Virus record (IMG/VR): IMGVR_UViG_3300032304_002285
Coordinates: 1 to 64,000 of that record
Reading direction: 5' to 3' (one strand)
Length of the DNA stretch: 64,000 bases
DNA from: a virus
Shown here: piece after piece, positions 54,800 through 63,079 of the stretch
How the letters are laid out: every line of letters starts with the position of its first letter
Numbering within the stretch: the first letter of the stretch is position 1
Notes under the pieces: generated by a model
The model's database searches: none
What the model was told of the DNA's origin: nothing
The model's input: only the letters and a program-made list of their open reading frames with translations
Made by a program: the position numbers and the translations under genes

Positions 54800-55303
54800 A
54801 TGTATATAAGGAAACTAGCTCCAGGCGTTGAGATTGATGGATTTTCGGTAGTTAAAAGTAATATGATATTGTATCGGGAGGTGATCAATGACGCTAATGT
54901 AGGTCCTTGGTGTATTTATCATCCTGATTCAATGGATATGACTCCTGCACAGACGAAGGAGGAGCTTGAGAGACATTTAACAGATAATTCAAATGGGATT
55001 GTTGAATTAACCCCTGGTGGTTGGGATGATCATTTATGGGATTGGGGACCAAGGGATCAGTTTTGGATTCCGAATGAGAAGGATTTGAAGGGGATTGAAG
55101 AGATTGAGGGACCAGTCTGGAAGCCAAAGATTAAACAGAGATATTACAGGTGTATCAATGCTCTTGGGATATCTGAATTGACGAAGGGGAAGATTTATCA
55201 GCCCAAGAATTGGAAAGATGATATGTTGCTGATTCTGAATGATGATGGTGATCTTGTGGAATATTTGACTGAGAGATTTGAAGCAGTGAATGATTACGAA
55301 TGA
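54800..55303 (+). CDS. Family C protein
   Basis: 167 aa. N-terminal domain with WCIYHPDSMDMTPAQ and GGWDDHLWDWGPRD, C-terminal module RCINALGISELTKGKIY ... EYLTERFEAV. Preceded by leader copy 3, far from the other family C genes. Confidence 0.7.
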   Translation: MYIRKLAPGVEIDGFSVVKSNMILYREVINDANVGPWCIYHPDSMDMTPAQTKEELERHLTDNSNGIVELTPGGWDDHLWDWGPRDQFWIPNEKDLKGIEEIEGPVWKPKIKQRYYRCINALGISELTKGKIYQPKNWKDDMLLILNDDGDLVEYLTERFEAVNDYE

Positions 55304-55350
55304 CAATGGGGAGTTGGAGGAGTATTTTTGGGAACGGTTTGATTTGGTAT
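55289..55350 (+). pseudogene. C-terminal remnant of a family C gene
   Basis: In the +1 frame across the previous stop, ITNDNGELEEYFWERFDLV reads as another family C ending. Debris of a duplicated copy. Confidence 0.6.
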
Positions 55351-55372
55351 AAAGCAAGAAGGGAATTTGTTT

Positions 55373-56008
55373 ATGACTCCTCAAGAAATCAGGCAAGAAT
55401 TTGCTGCTCGGTTTATGGTACTTCAGAAGAAGCAACATGAGAACGATTATCTGAAATCAGAATTACAGAAAAGAATAGACAAAATCAGTGAATGTACAGA
55501 ATCTATTTTAACAGTTAGAGATGGATTAAGTTTTTTGTATTCCTTGGCGAATACAAGAAGAGGAGCAATGAAGGGTAAGATTGAGGATGTAGTGTCAGAA
55601 GCATTGCGGTTGATTTATGGTCCTGAGTATAAGGTAGAGCTTACCTATTCTGTAAAGAACAATAGATCTAGTTTATCAATTGAGATGGTACGGGATACTG
55701 CCAAGGGAGCAGTGAGGCGAGAGATAGGCGGGTTTGGAGGTGGAGTAGCGGATACGATTTCTGTTCCTATGCGGTTGATGGTTCTTTTAGGTGCTAAGCA
55801 GAATTCCAAGATCTGTGTATTGGATGAGTGTTATAAGCATGTTGATGGTGAGAGGATTGAATTGGTTGCTGAGTTTTTGAAAGCCTTATCGAGTAAACTA
55901 GGGATGCAGATATTGATGTGTACTCATCATGAGGTGATTAAGAGTAGGGCAGATAAGACATATTCGGTTGTAGAGGACAATGGGAAATCTACGGTAAGGG
56001 AGAGGTAA
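55373..56008 (+). CDS. Half ABC-type ATPase (SbcC/RecN-like C-terminal part)
   Basis: 211 aa from ATG 55373. Coiled-coil residues 10-60 (KKQHENDYLKSELQKR), ABC signature-like GGFGGGVADTISVP about 120-133, Walker B ICVLDECYKHVD about 147-158, and H-loop LMCTHHEVIKS. There is no Walker A, so it is either a C-terminal half of a split SMC-like ATPase or a regulator. A partner with Walker A is not in the window. Confidence 0.75.
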   Translation: MTPQEIRQEFAARFMVLQKKQHENDYLKSELQKRIDKISECTESILTVRDGLSFLYSLANTRRGAMKGKIEDVVSEALRLIYGPEYKVELTYSVKNNRSSLSIEMVRDTAKGAVRREIGGFGGGVADTISVPMRLMVLLGAKQNSKICVLDECYKHVDGERIELVAEFLKALSSKLGMQILMCTHHEVIKSRADKTYSVVEDNGKSTVRER

Positions 56009-56063
56009 GAGAAAAGAAGGCGGTATAATAGGTTGGATTTGAGAGAAGTATTTAAGGGAGACA

Positions 56064-56609
56064 ATGAAAATGGCGAAGAAGAAGATTGCTCGTGTTATTG
56101 TTGCTGAGGAGAAGGTTGCTGGGATTGTAGATCGGGGTTTTGAGATTGATGTCAATCTTAAGAACTTCAAGGTTGAGGATGCAGGGATTAAGAAAGTGAT
56201 TACAGATGTTGCTGAGAGTCTTCTAGAGGAAGGGGAGACTAGTCTTTCTCTTAAGGGGGAAATGAGTACAGCGAATGTAGTTGCTGTTGAGAAATATGAG
56301 CTTGATTGTTTTGGTGAGTCATTTAAGGAAGTGAAGAATTCCCTGAATAAGGGATTGTATGATGGTGTAGTGAAAGAGCAATTGAGCCTTCTTGTCCCTC
56401 CTAATCGGATTTCGGATGCTTTTGCTTTGTTGGTAAAGGCTGGGATGTTGGATGTTTCGGTTGAGACTATGTATACTGTGAATCCTGAGGAGTATCGGGT
56501 TTACAGTCAATCGTCTCAGAATTCTAAGGAACGCCAAGAAGCTCAGAAGGCATTGAAGGGTTGTGTTTCTTGCAAGAAGAGTTTTCGTGTGAGTTTTGAG
56601 AAGAATTGA
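56064..56609 (+). CDS. Hypothetical protein preceding MoxR-like ATPase
   Basis: 181 aa. Lysine-rich start, beta-rich middle, tail with C-x2-C (GCVSCKKSF). Probably co-transcribed with 56636. TATAAT box at 56022. Confidence 0.65.
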   Translation: MKMAKKKIARVIVAEEKVAGIVDRGFEIDVNLKNFKVEDAGIKKVITDVAESLLEEGETSLSLKGEMSTANVVAVEKYELDCFGESFKEVKNSLNKGLYDGVVKEQLSLLVPPNRISDAFALLVKAGMLDVSVETMYTVNPEEYRVYSQSSQNSKERQEAQKALKGCVSCKKSFRVSFEKN

Positions 56610-56635
56610 GAAATAAGGTAGAAAGAAAAAATATC

Positions 56636-57934
56636 ATGGCAAAGAAGAATGCGAATGAACAGGAATTGAGCTATAGCGGTTGTTATGGTTCACGTGTGGT
56701 TTACCATGAGATGCAACAATTTCTTGAAGATTGTTTCAAGATGAATCGTGTAGCTGAGAAGCATGGTACTGAGCGGTTTGCTGCTTGTATCTATGGGCAT
56801 GCTGGGATTGGTAAGACTCAATTGGTAAAGCAATTCAGGAAACGTCCTGTTGAGTTTGGTGGTGTTACTTATAGTGGGTATTCTGTGTATGACGTGCCAA
56901 TTGCTCAATTTGAGGAGATGGGTGATTTGCATGGATTGCCTGAGAAGCATGTATTGATGAAGAAGCAGGAAACGGTTGTTGGTGGATCTGCTGATGGCAC
57001 GGTTAAGGGAGTGAATGAGCAATGGGTTCCGATTGATATTGTGGAATCTTATAGAAAGCAGGGGTGGGAGCTTGATCATACTTTTGGGATTCGTACTATG
57101 TATGCTCCCCCTGATTGGGTTCCTTCAACTCCGGGTCCTTCGATTCTTCTACTTGATGATTGGAATCGTGCTAGCATTCGGATCATTAAGGGTATTATGC
57201 AATTGCTTCAGAATTACGGAATGGTGAGTTGGAAATTGCCTTCGGGTTGTAACATTGTTCTTACGGGTAATCCTGATGAACAAGATTACATGGTGACTTC
57301 CATTGACTCGGCAATTTTGACTCGTATTCGTTCTACTACATTGGTTCATGATGCCAGGGAATGGAGTATTTGGGCTACTGGTGCGGGTCTTGATCCTCGT
57401 GGTATCAATTGGGTTTTGGCTTATCCTGAGATGATGATTGGTAAAGAGCGGACTAATCCTCGGACTCTTTCTGAGTTTTTCCGGTTTTTGCCTGAGGTTC
57501 CGAATTTCCAGGATAAAAATTCTTTTCGGAGAATTGAGGTTCAAGCAAATTCTCTTCTTGATGAGGATACTGTTTCTAGCATGTTGGTATTTTTTGATCG
57601 TGATGTTGAATTGATTGTGGAACCTGAAGCTGTGCTTGCTGGTGATAGGAAAGCCTTTGAGCATATCAAGAAGGTTTTGACGAGAAAGGAAAAACGGATT
57701 GACATTGTGAGCATTACGATGGATCGGTTGTTTGCTCATATTGTTCAGCCGAATTGTAAGCCTGATAAAACAGCTATCAAGAATTTCCAAGATTTCGTAT
57801 GTATGTCTGAAATGGAAGAAGACATTCGGCATAACATTTGTATGCGGATTGGTCGGGTGAAGGATGGCGGTAAGACTCAACAGTGGATTCTTGGGAATGA
57901 TACTCTCAAGAAACTAATTCTTGAAGTGTTGTAA
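56636..57934 (+). CDS. Second MoxR-like AAA+ ATPase
   Basis: 432 aa from ATG 56636 (in-frame 56606 rejected). Walker A GHAGIGKT about 54-61, Walker B ILLLDDWNRAS about 169-179, sensor NIVLTGNPDEQDY and arginine segment AILTRIRST. A long insertion between Walker A and B includes a Trp-rich loop. The downstream half is helical. Differs from 45586; a separate remodelling machine is likely. Confidence 0.85.
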   Translation: MAKKNANEQELSYSGCYGSRVVYHEMQQFLEDCFKMNRVAEKHGTERFAACIYGHAGIGKTQLVKQFRKRPVEFGGVTYSGYSVYDVPIAQFEEMGDLHGLPEKHVLMKKQETVVGGSADGTVKGVNEQWVPIDIVESYRKQGWELDHTFGIRTMYAPPDWVPSTPGPSILLLDDWNRASIRIIKGIMQLLQNYGMVSWKLPSGCNIVLTGNPDEQDYMVTSIDSAILTRIRSTTLVHDAREWSIWATGAGLDPRGINWVLAYPEMMIGKERTNPRTLSEFFRFLPEVPNFQDKNSFRRIEVQANSLLDEDTVSSMLVFFDRDVELIVEPEAVLAGDRKAFEHIKKVLTRKEKRIDIVSITMDRLFAHIVQPNCKPDKTAIKNFQDFVCMSEMEEDIRHNICMRIGRVKDGGKTQQWILGNDTLKKLILEVL

Positions 57935-57992
57935 GAAAAAGTTGATTTTCAATTACTTCCTTATTAGGGAGATAGGGAGGTAGGGGGGAAAT

Positions 57993-58199
57993 ATGACAAC
58001 TTATGACACAGACCAAGATTTAGTAATCGGCTATAGGGTTCAAGTAGGGTATCTTCTTCTTCCGAAGGCATTACCTGATAGAAGAGGAAAGACCCGAATC
58101 CGTAGATGGCTAGAGTTTGCAAAATGGGAAGAGATGAAGGAGTATAATATTTCCACAGAACAATATCATTGGGTTCCGAAGAAATGGTTGGATAGGTAA
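57993..58199 (+). CDS. Hypothetical small protein
   Basis: 68 aa, Trp/Tyr-rich C-terminus (WEEMKEYNISTEQYHWVP). Not recognised. Confidence 0.6.
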   Translation: MTTYDTDQDLVIGYRVQVGYLLLPKALPDRRGKTRIRRWLEFAKWEEMKEYNISTEQYHWVPKKWLDR

Positions 58200-58222
58200 A
58201 GTCAGAGTAGTAAAATCTAAAA

Positions 58223-58258
58223 AATCCCAAGCTATAAAACATAGTCTTGGGATTTTCA
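58223..58258 (+). terminator. Rho-independent terminator
   Basis: AATCCCAAG pairs with CTTGGGATT, followed by TTCATT. Confidence 0.7.
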
Positions 58259-58277
58259 TTAAAGGGAGATAGAGATC

Positions 58278-58490
58278 ATGGCAAAGTTTAAGGTTCCGGA
58301 ATTTGTGGTAAACGGTAAAGATGGCAATAAGGGTAAATGGCATTTGTTGGCGTCTAATGGGCTTTATGCCAATCAGGGAGTAACGGTTTGTAATCGCTAT
58401 GCTCCGGAATGGGAAAAGCTTCCTATTAGTGAAATAAAGGCTGAGTGTATTTGCCAGAAGTGTCTTGGTCCATTGAAGGTTGAGGATTGA
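58278..58490 (+). CDS. Small zinc protein, paralogue of 58495
   Basis: 70 aa. GKWHLLASNGLYANQG, VCNRYAPEW, CICQKCLGPLKVED. The C-x-C-x2-C and GKWHL segments are shared with the next gene. Confidence 0.7.
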   Translation: MAKFKVPEFVVNGKDGNKGKWHLLASNGLYANQGVTVCNRYAPEWEKLPISEIKAECICQKCLGPLKVED

Positions 58491-58494
58491 GCTA

Positions 58495-58689
58495 ATGGTA
58501 AAGAAAACAATCAGTGACTCTATAGCCGTAAGACCCATTCACCAAACTAAGGGTAAATGGCATTTGGTTTTTAAGGAAAATCAAAATGTTGTTTGTGGAG
58601 CTTGCTTCTCTAATAAAGAAACTAAGCCTCTTAAGGAACTAGATGTTACTGATTGTTGTCCCAAGTGTATGAGTGTGTTTAAATTTTAG
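58495..58689 (+). CDS. Small zinc protein, paralogue of 58278
   Basis: 64 aa from ATG 58495. GKWHLVFKENQNVVCGAC, CCPKCMSVFKF. Tandem diverged duplicate. Confidence 0.7.
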   Translation: MVKKTISDSIAVRPIHQTKGKWHLVFKENQNVVCGACFSNKETKPLKELDVTDCCPKCMSVFKF

Positions 58690-58704
58690 GAGTAAATAAT
58701 TTTT

Positions 58705-59061
58705 ATGGCTAGGGTGATTGTTCTTGGACAAGTGAAAGAAGGAAATCAGAAGGTTCAGCTTAGAGGAGTCTTTACCCAAAAGAAAAAACTATGGCAAGCA
58801 ATTGAAACGATTGCTGGACCCATTCAAGGCAAATTCATTTTAGATGATGTATCAGGGAAAGAGTATGATGCAACATATGCTAATCTCTGTAATCGGTTGA
58901 GATTGATTGGAAGGGCTACGCTCTTAGGACCTGATAAACAAAGAGAGTGTTTGATCATTGAAAGCATGCTGAATGAAATAAGGGATTGGGATACGGATGA
59001 GAACAACAATCCCAAGTTGAATCCAGTCAAGGGAAATGAAGATGACAAAGAAGGCGAGTGA
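58705..59061 (+). CDS. Hypothetical protein
   Basis: 118 aa. Beta-rich N-terminus (RVIVLGQVKEGNQKVQL), then helix and an acidic tail. 26-nt overlap with the next gene. Not recognised. Confidence 0.65.
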   Translation: MARVIVLGQVKEGNQKVQLRGVFTQKKKLWQAIETIAGPIQGKFILDDVSGKEYDATYANLCNRLRLIGRATLLGPDKQRECLIIESMLNEIRDWDTDENNNPKLNPVKGNEDDKEGE

Positions 59062-59641
59062 TTTAGAAATTGGGGATATGGTTATCAAGCATGATGGTAA
59101 TCATAGTGCAGGAACCATTATCTCAAAAATGGATGATCCTGAGAGAATCACAAAAACCTATTTCCTGGTAAGAAGTCCAGAAGGAGCTTGGACAATTTAT
59201 GGCGCATTAAAAAATACGCATTGTGAATTGTACCTGACAAGAAATATCCCTGAAGCAGTAATGAGGAAATTCTTGTTTGATGCTTTTGTCGGAGTAGATC
59301 TTGTTTACAATCCTGAATTACAGGAAAGAATTCCTCTATTAAATGTCCCTACCTATGAAACCAAAGCAAAACAAAAACGAGCAATAATTCCTAAGCCTGA
59401 AGAAACCAAAACTAAAAAGGCTTTATGGAGACAAGAGAAGGATGAGGATCAAGAGTTCACTGAGGATGAGGAACCAGAGAAGCCTATAGAGGCACTAGGA
59501 GAGACGAAGAAGACAGAGGGGGCTGAAGACCCACTACTAGAGGAACCGATTGAGGAACCTACCCCTGTAGAGAAGCCTATGGGGGAACCACTAGAGGAAA
59601 CCCAAGAAAAACTTTTACCTGAATTTTCTTTTATTTTTTAG
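59036..59641 (+). CDS. Hypothetical protein with acidic-proline tail
   Basis: 201 aa. Residues 1-110 are folded (LEIGDMVIKHDGNHSAG), and 115-195 are a disordered Glu/Pro-rich tail (EEPIEEPTPVEKPMGEP). Not recognised. Confidence 0.65.
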   Translation: MKMTKKASDLEIGDMVIKHDGNHSAGTIISKMDDPERITKTYFLVRSPEGAWTIYGALKNTHCELYLTRNIPEAVMRKFLFDAFVGVDLVYNPELQERIPLLNVPTYETKAKQKRAIIPKPEETKTKKALWRQEKDEDQEFTEDEEPEKPIEALGETKKTEGAEDPLLEEPIEEPTPVEKPMGEPLEETQEKLLPEFSFIF

Positions 59642-59646
59642 CAATC

Positions 59647-59678
59647 GTTGGATTTTAATACCTGAAAAGTAATACATG
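59647..59678 (+). promoter_or_regulatory. Phage promoter motif
   Basis: GTTGGATTTT, 11-nt spacer, AGTAATACATG; upstream of the lytic enzyme gene. Confidence 0.6.
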
Positions 59679-59704
59679 CGAGAAGAAAAGGAGAAACTTC
59701 TCGT

Positions 59705-60073
59705 ATGACTATTTTTCAGGTTATTGCTATCTTGGCCATGATTGAATCCTCTAATCAACCAAATGCTATTGGAGACAATGGGAAGGCAATTGGAATTCTG
59801 CAAATTCATAGATCAGTGGTTAAAGACGTAAACCGGATCTATGGGACAAACTACAAATGGCCAGAGGATTGCAAGGACAAAGAAAAGGCTAAAGATATTT
59901 GTTTTAAATATTTGTCCTATTATGGGAAAGACAAAACACCGGAGCAATTGGCTAGGATCTGGAATGGTGGACCTAATGGACATAATTCAAAAGCTACAAT
60001 TCCATACTTGAAGAAATTCAGAAAAGAAGCAGTAAAGAGAAATTCACAAGAAGAGGCAATAGCTCAAAGATGA
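59705..60073 (+). CDS. Small lytic transglycosylase/lysozyme-like protein
   Basis: 122 aa. ILAMIESSNQPNAIGDNG with the likely catalytic E14, then KAIGILQIHRSVVKDVNR, and ARIWNGGPNGHN near the end: the order of SLT-type lysozyme folds of phages. It should cleave glycan strands of peptidoglycan. No signal peptide beyond a hydrophobic start, so export may need a holin or it acts from the virion. Its own promoter motif lies upstream. Confidence 0.8.
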   Translation: MTIFQVIAILAMIESSNQPNAIGDNGKAIGILQIHRSVVKDVNRIYGTNYKWPEDCKDKEKAKDICFKYLSYYGKDKTPEQLARIWNGGPNGHNSKATIPYLKKFRKEAVKRNSQEEAIAQR

Positions 60074-60315
60074 CAGATAAGGAATATCAACAAAAGCTAA
60101 TAGGGAACTGTCATACAGCAGCAGATTGCTTTGTAACTATCAATGATGAGAAGATGGTAACGAAATGGCTTATATGGGGAGAGCAGATACAGAGAGGATG
60201 TATCACTTCCCAGGATCTAAAGAGATGGCTACATAAACAAGCAGAGCTATATAAAGAGACAGATAAGGGATTGGCTACTTATATCAGAAACCTCATAACT
60301 GTGAAATGCTGCTAA
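60070..60315 (+). CDS. Hypothetical small protein
   Basis: 81 aa, helical. ATGA overlap with the lytic enzyme gene. CHTAADCFVTINDEK. Not recognised. Confidence 0.65.
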   Translation: MTDKEYQQKLIGNCHTAADCFVTINDEKMVTKWLIWGEQIQRGCITSQDLKRWLHKQAELYKETDKGLATYIRNLITVKCC

Positions 60316-60334
60316 AATCTAAGGAACTCGAAAA

Positions 60335-60853
60335 ATGATCTTGAATGAAAATGCTGAAATTACAATCAATGGTGAAAAAGCCATTAGGCGATTGCTTCAG
60401 TGTAATTCAATGAAAATTGCAAGGGAGGACCTAATCAAGTATAGGACTACCCCAGGAGTGTATGTAGAAGAGAAGACCCTCATTGAGGTAATCAAAAACC
60501 CTAATGAGAAAGATGATGTTACCTATGGTTTCTATTTTTGGGAAATTATAGGGCAATCAGTAAAACCGCTGTTTAAGCATTATTGCAATGAATGCGTTTT
60601 CTTGGGTAATTTGAATTCTAGTGAGCAACTCTATGATTTGTATTTTTGTCGGGACGGTGGGAGCAATCCTACTGTGATTGCCAGATATGGAAATGAGGAC
60701 CATGAGTTCCTAAGCGGAATTTATGGAAATCAACTGGAATTGGTAGAAGCCAAAAAAAGAGCACTTTTCCAAAAATTGATCACTTCTGACGAATTGGCAA
60801 AATATCACAAGGAATTGGTGGAATTCCTGAAAACTCATCTTTCTGACAGATGA
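60335..60853 (+). CDS. Hypothet protein of unknown family
   Basis: 172 aa. Mixed alpha/beta (DVTYGFYFWEIIGQSV, HYCNECVFLGNL), with a C-x2-C pair and a helical C-terminus. Not recognised. Confidence 0.65.
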   Translation: MILNENAEITINGEKAIRRLLQCNSMKIAREDLIKYRTTPGVYVEEKTLIEVIKNPNEKDDVTYGFYFWEIIGQSVKPLFKHYCNECVFLGNLNSSEQLYDLYFCRDGGSNPTVIARYGNEDHEFLSGIYGNQLELVEAKKRALFQKLITSDELAKYHKELVEFLKTHLSDR

Positions 60854-60898
60854 ACTCCCTGACTGATTTTTGAGGGATACCCTGACTAAAATTTAGCA

Positions 60899-60950
60899 AT
60901 CCCCTTTCGAGAAATAGGACAGCTATTTTTCAAAAGGGGAATTTTTTTGA
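60899..60950 (+). terminator. Long hairpin terminator
   Basis: CCCCTTT/AAAGGGG continues with GAGAAATAG/CTATTTTTC around loop GACAG, then ATTTTTTT. One of the strongest hairpins in the window. Confidence 0.85.
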
Positions 60951-61214
60951 AGTCGGGGGTCAGTTTGGTGTCACAGGTTTTTTCTAAAAATTGAAATTAG
61001 GAAAAGTATATTTTGGGAAATAATTAATCTTGGGTGGGGGCAAAGGTGGGAATCAAGGTGGGGGATTAAGGTGGTGGCACGTGTGGGGTATAATGTGGGG
61101 ATGAGGTGAGGATAGCGTGTGGGGAAATAGGACAGTTAAAATTTGGATTTGGGTTGTGGGAAGGGTAGGGGATCAGTTTGGTGTTGGTGATTTTTTCAGA
61201 AAATTGGAATTGGG

Positions 61215-61247
61215 TTTGGATTTGGGGTATGTGTTTGGTGATAGATG
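61215..61247 (+). promoter_or_regulatory. Phage promoter motif
   Basis: TTTGGATTTG, 12-nt spacer, GGTGATAGATG, then GGTGTAGGGATTGAGTC as at the 50 kb copies. Confidence 0.6.
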
Positions 61248-61289
61248 GGTGTAGGGATTGAGTCAAGTGAGATTAAAGGAAGGTGTGAG

Positions 61290-61790
61290 ATGGCAAAGGA
61301 ATTGAGCAAAGAGGTTTTGGTGTTGTTGGCTGGGAGTAAGGTTAATGAGCGAGCGATGTTGATAGCGATGGTAGCTCATGCTGGTCAATATCGGAGGGAT
61401 GGTGTTACTCCTTATATTGTGCATCCGATGTCTGTTGCGTCGAAGGTTCTTGATGCACAGAAGGCGGTTGCATGGTTGCATGACGTGTTGGAGGATTGTG
61501 AGGGCTGGGAGGCTGTTGATTTGATAGCGTTGGGGATTCCGGCGAATGTTGTTGAGAGTGTGGTTGCCTTGACGAAGGTGAATGGGATAGCGATTGAGGA
61601 TTACATGGAAGGTGTGATGCGGAATTGGGATGCATTGATTGTGAAGATAGCGGACATGAAGAGTAACATGGCTGGGAATCCGAGTGAGAAGGCACGGCTT
61701 TCGTATGGGAAGTGGCTACCGATTTTGCAGGCGAAGTATAAGGAGGTTGAGAAGGCGACTCGGAAGATTCGGAATCGGATAATTAGTTGA
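61290..61790 (+). CDS. (p)ppGpp hydrolase-like HD-domain protein (MESH1-like)
   Basis: 166 aa from ATG 61290. The HD-type order of RelA/SpoT hydrolase domains: AHAGQYRRDGVTPYIVHP with H30 and H45, AWLHDVLED with H64-D65, and VKIADMKSNM with D122. Such stand-alone hydrolases remove 3'-pyrophosphate from (p)ppGpp with Mn2+ and can relieve the host stringent response. No synthetase domain. Its own promoter motif lies upstream. Confidence 0.85.
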   Translation: MAKELSKEVLVLLAGSKVNERAMLIAMVAHAGQYRRDGVTPYIVHPMSVASKVLDAQKAVAWLHDVLEDCEGWEAVDLIALGIPANVVESVVALTKVNGIAIEDYMEGVMRNWDALIVKIADMKSNMAGNPSEKARLSYGKWLPILQAKYKEVEKATRKIRNRIIS

Positions 61791-61791
61791 G

Positions 61792-62181
61792 GTGTTTTTG
61801 GGCTGGAACGGGATGGTAATTGAGTTTCCGGATGGATGGATATTTTTTATGAGTGAGAAGCGTAGAATTGAATTTGAGAGTAAGGCGAATGAAAAGCATT
61901 ATTGGCGGAAGAGGATGGGGCGAAAGGAAGCGAGTCATGGTTGGTTGGATGTTTATGAGGATTTGATCAAGCGGGTTGATGAGTTGATGAAGGAGTATCG
62001 TCATGCGATTTATTTAGAGGGTAGGGGGTATGTGTATCGGGAGCAGTATTTAGGGTATTCGTGGGAACGGGTGTTAGTAAAGAGTTGGGTTGAGTATCGG
62101 AAGATTATAGCTGATGATGCGAGGTATTTTTTAAAGAGATCTCATGAGTCATTGGTTTTGTCACGTAAGGGGAAAGAATGA
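61792..62181 (+). CDS. Hypothetical protein
   Basis: 129 aa from GTG 61792, or 110 aa from ATG 61849. The first 20 residues (VIEFPDGWIFFMSEKRR) resemble a family B ending, so the gene may have captured a fragment. The remainder is helical and basic. Confidence 0.6.
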   Translation: MFLGWNGMVIEFPDGWIFFMSEKRRIEFESKANEKHYWRKRMGRKEASHGWLDVYEDLIKRVDELMKEYRHAIYLEGRGYVYREQYLGYSWERVLVKSWVEYRKIIADDARYFLKRSHESLVLSRKGKE

Positions 62182-62399
62182 AGGGCAAGGTAATTAAGAT
62201 AAAGGTAGTTGGGGAGAGTTATAGAAATGGTTTCAGGGAGAATGGTTATTGTGTAGCGTGGTTATCTGATGGTGGGAGTTGTTTTGTTCCTGGGAGTGAG
62301 TTTGCTGGATTGGGTGAGGCATTGGATTATATAGTGAAAGAGGGTTATGATGTAGAAGAGGTTCGAGCGGGGTTAGACAGATGGGTAAAGGAGGGTTAG
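62178..62399 (+). CDS. Hypothetical small protein
   Basis: 73 aa. VIKIKVVGESYRNGF, VEEVRAGLDRWVKEG. TAG stop directly abuts the in-frame ATG of the next gene. Confidence 0.65.
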   Translation: MKGKVIKIKVVGESYRNGFRENGYCVAWLSDGGSCFVPGSEFAGLGEALDYIVKEGYDVEEVRAGLDRWVKEG

Positions 62400-62849
62400 A
62401 TGAGGAAGTTCAGGGGATGGCACAAAGATCATGGTGAGGCGAAGAAGGTGATTGCTTTTGGGGATGGGAGTGTTGAGGTAATTTGGATTGACAGGGGATA
62501 TTGCAGTGAGGTATGGCCAGAGGGTGAGCCTCATGAGATAGTTGATGCTGAGAGTAAGGGCTGGGTGATTGAGGAGAGTAGTGAGTTGTTTGACAGGGAT
62601 GGGGTTGAGATTTTTGAAGGTGATTTGGTTAGATTAGATGACATTAATGAATTGCCTTATACGATGATTATTAAATTAAAGGATAATGGTGTTATTAAGG
62701 GTGAGAAGGATTCTGTGATTGGGCAGGTTCTTTTTCACAGTGGGAATTTTTGTTTTGGGGTTTTGTTGAATGGTGTGATTGAGTCAAGGGCATTGGGATT
62801 TATTGACAAGAAGAATTTGGTTGTTGTTGGCAGGGCAAAGGGGGAATGA
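62400..62849 (+). CDS. YopX-like phage protein
   Basis: 149 aa. RKFRGWHKDHGEAKKV, ELFDRDGVEIFEGDLVR (the YopX G-x-E-I-x-E-G-D signature), VIGQVLFHSGNF. Common in phages; exact function unknown. Confidence 0.8.
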   Translation: MRKFRGWHKDHGEAKKVIAFGDGSVEVIWIDRGYCSEVWPEGEPHEIVDAESKGWVIEESSELFDRDGVEIFEGDLVRLDDINELPYTMIIKLKDNGVIKGEKDSVIGQVLFHSGNFCFGVLLNGVIESRALGFIDKKNLVVVGRAKGE

Positions 62850-62850
62850 A

Positions 62851-63063
62851 TTGAAAGAGTTTATTACAGGGTATCGAGTGATTGACGGGAAGCGGACGAG
62901 AATGGTAGGGAGTGTTGTATACACATTGGGGGACAAGACGAGGATGCCAGTGAGTGAGATATGTTTGATGGTAGAGGGTAGTGTGAGGAAGAAATGGAAA
63001 TTGAATAAAAAGGATAAGGTTATAGTGGTTGGTGTTTTGGAACGGGAATTAAAAGTCAGTTAA
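62851..63063 (+). CDS. Hypothetical small protein
   Basis: 70 aa from TTG 62851, right after the YopX stop. FITGYRVIDGKRTRMVG, IVVGVLERELKVS. Not recognised. Confidence 0.6.
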   Translation: MKEFITGYRVIDGKRTRMVGSVVYTLGDKTRMPVSEICLMVEGSVRKKWKLNKKDKVIVVGVLERELKVS

Positions 63064-63079
63064 ATAGAGAGGTGATAAG

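Larger units (their letters stand above)
60854..61289 (+). other. Non-coding interval with repeats and G-rich tract
   Basis: No supported gene. Contains a strong hairpin terminator, a G-rich stretch (about 61030-61125) with a TATAAT box at about 61089, two copies of a TCAGTTTGGTGT-containing block (about 60959 and 61171), and two AAATAGGACAG words (one inside the hairpin), ending in a promoter motif. Confidence 0.6.
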
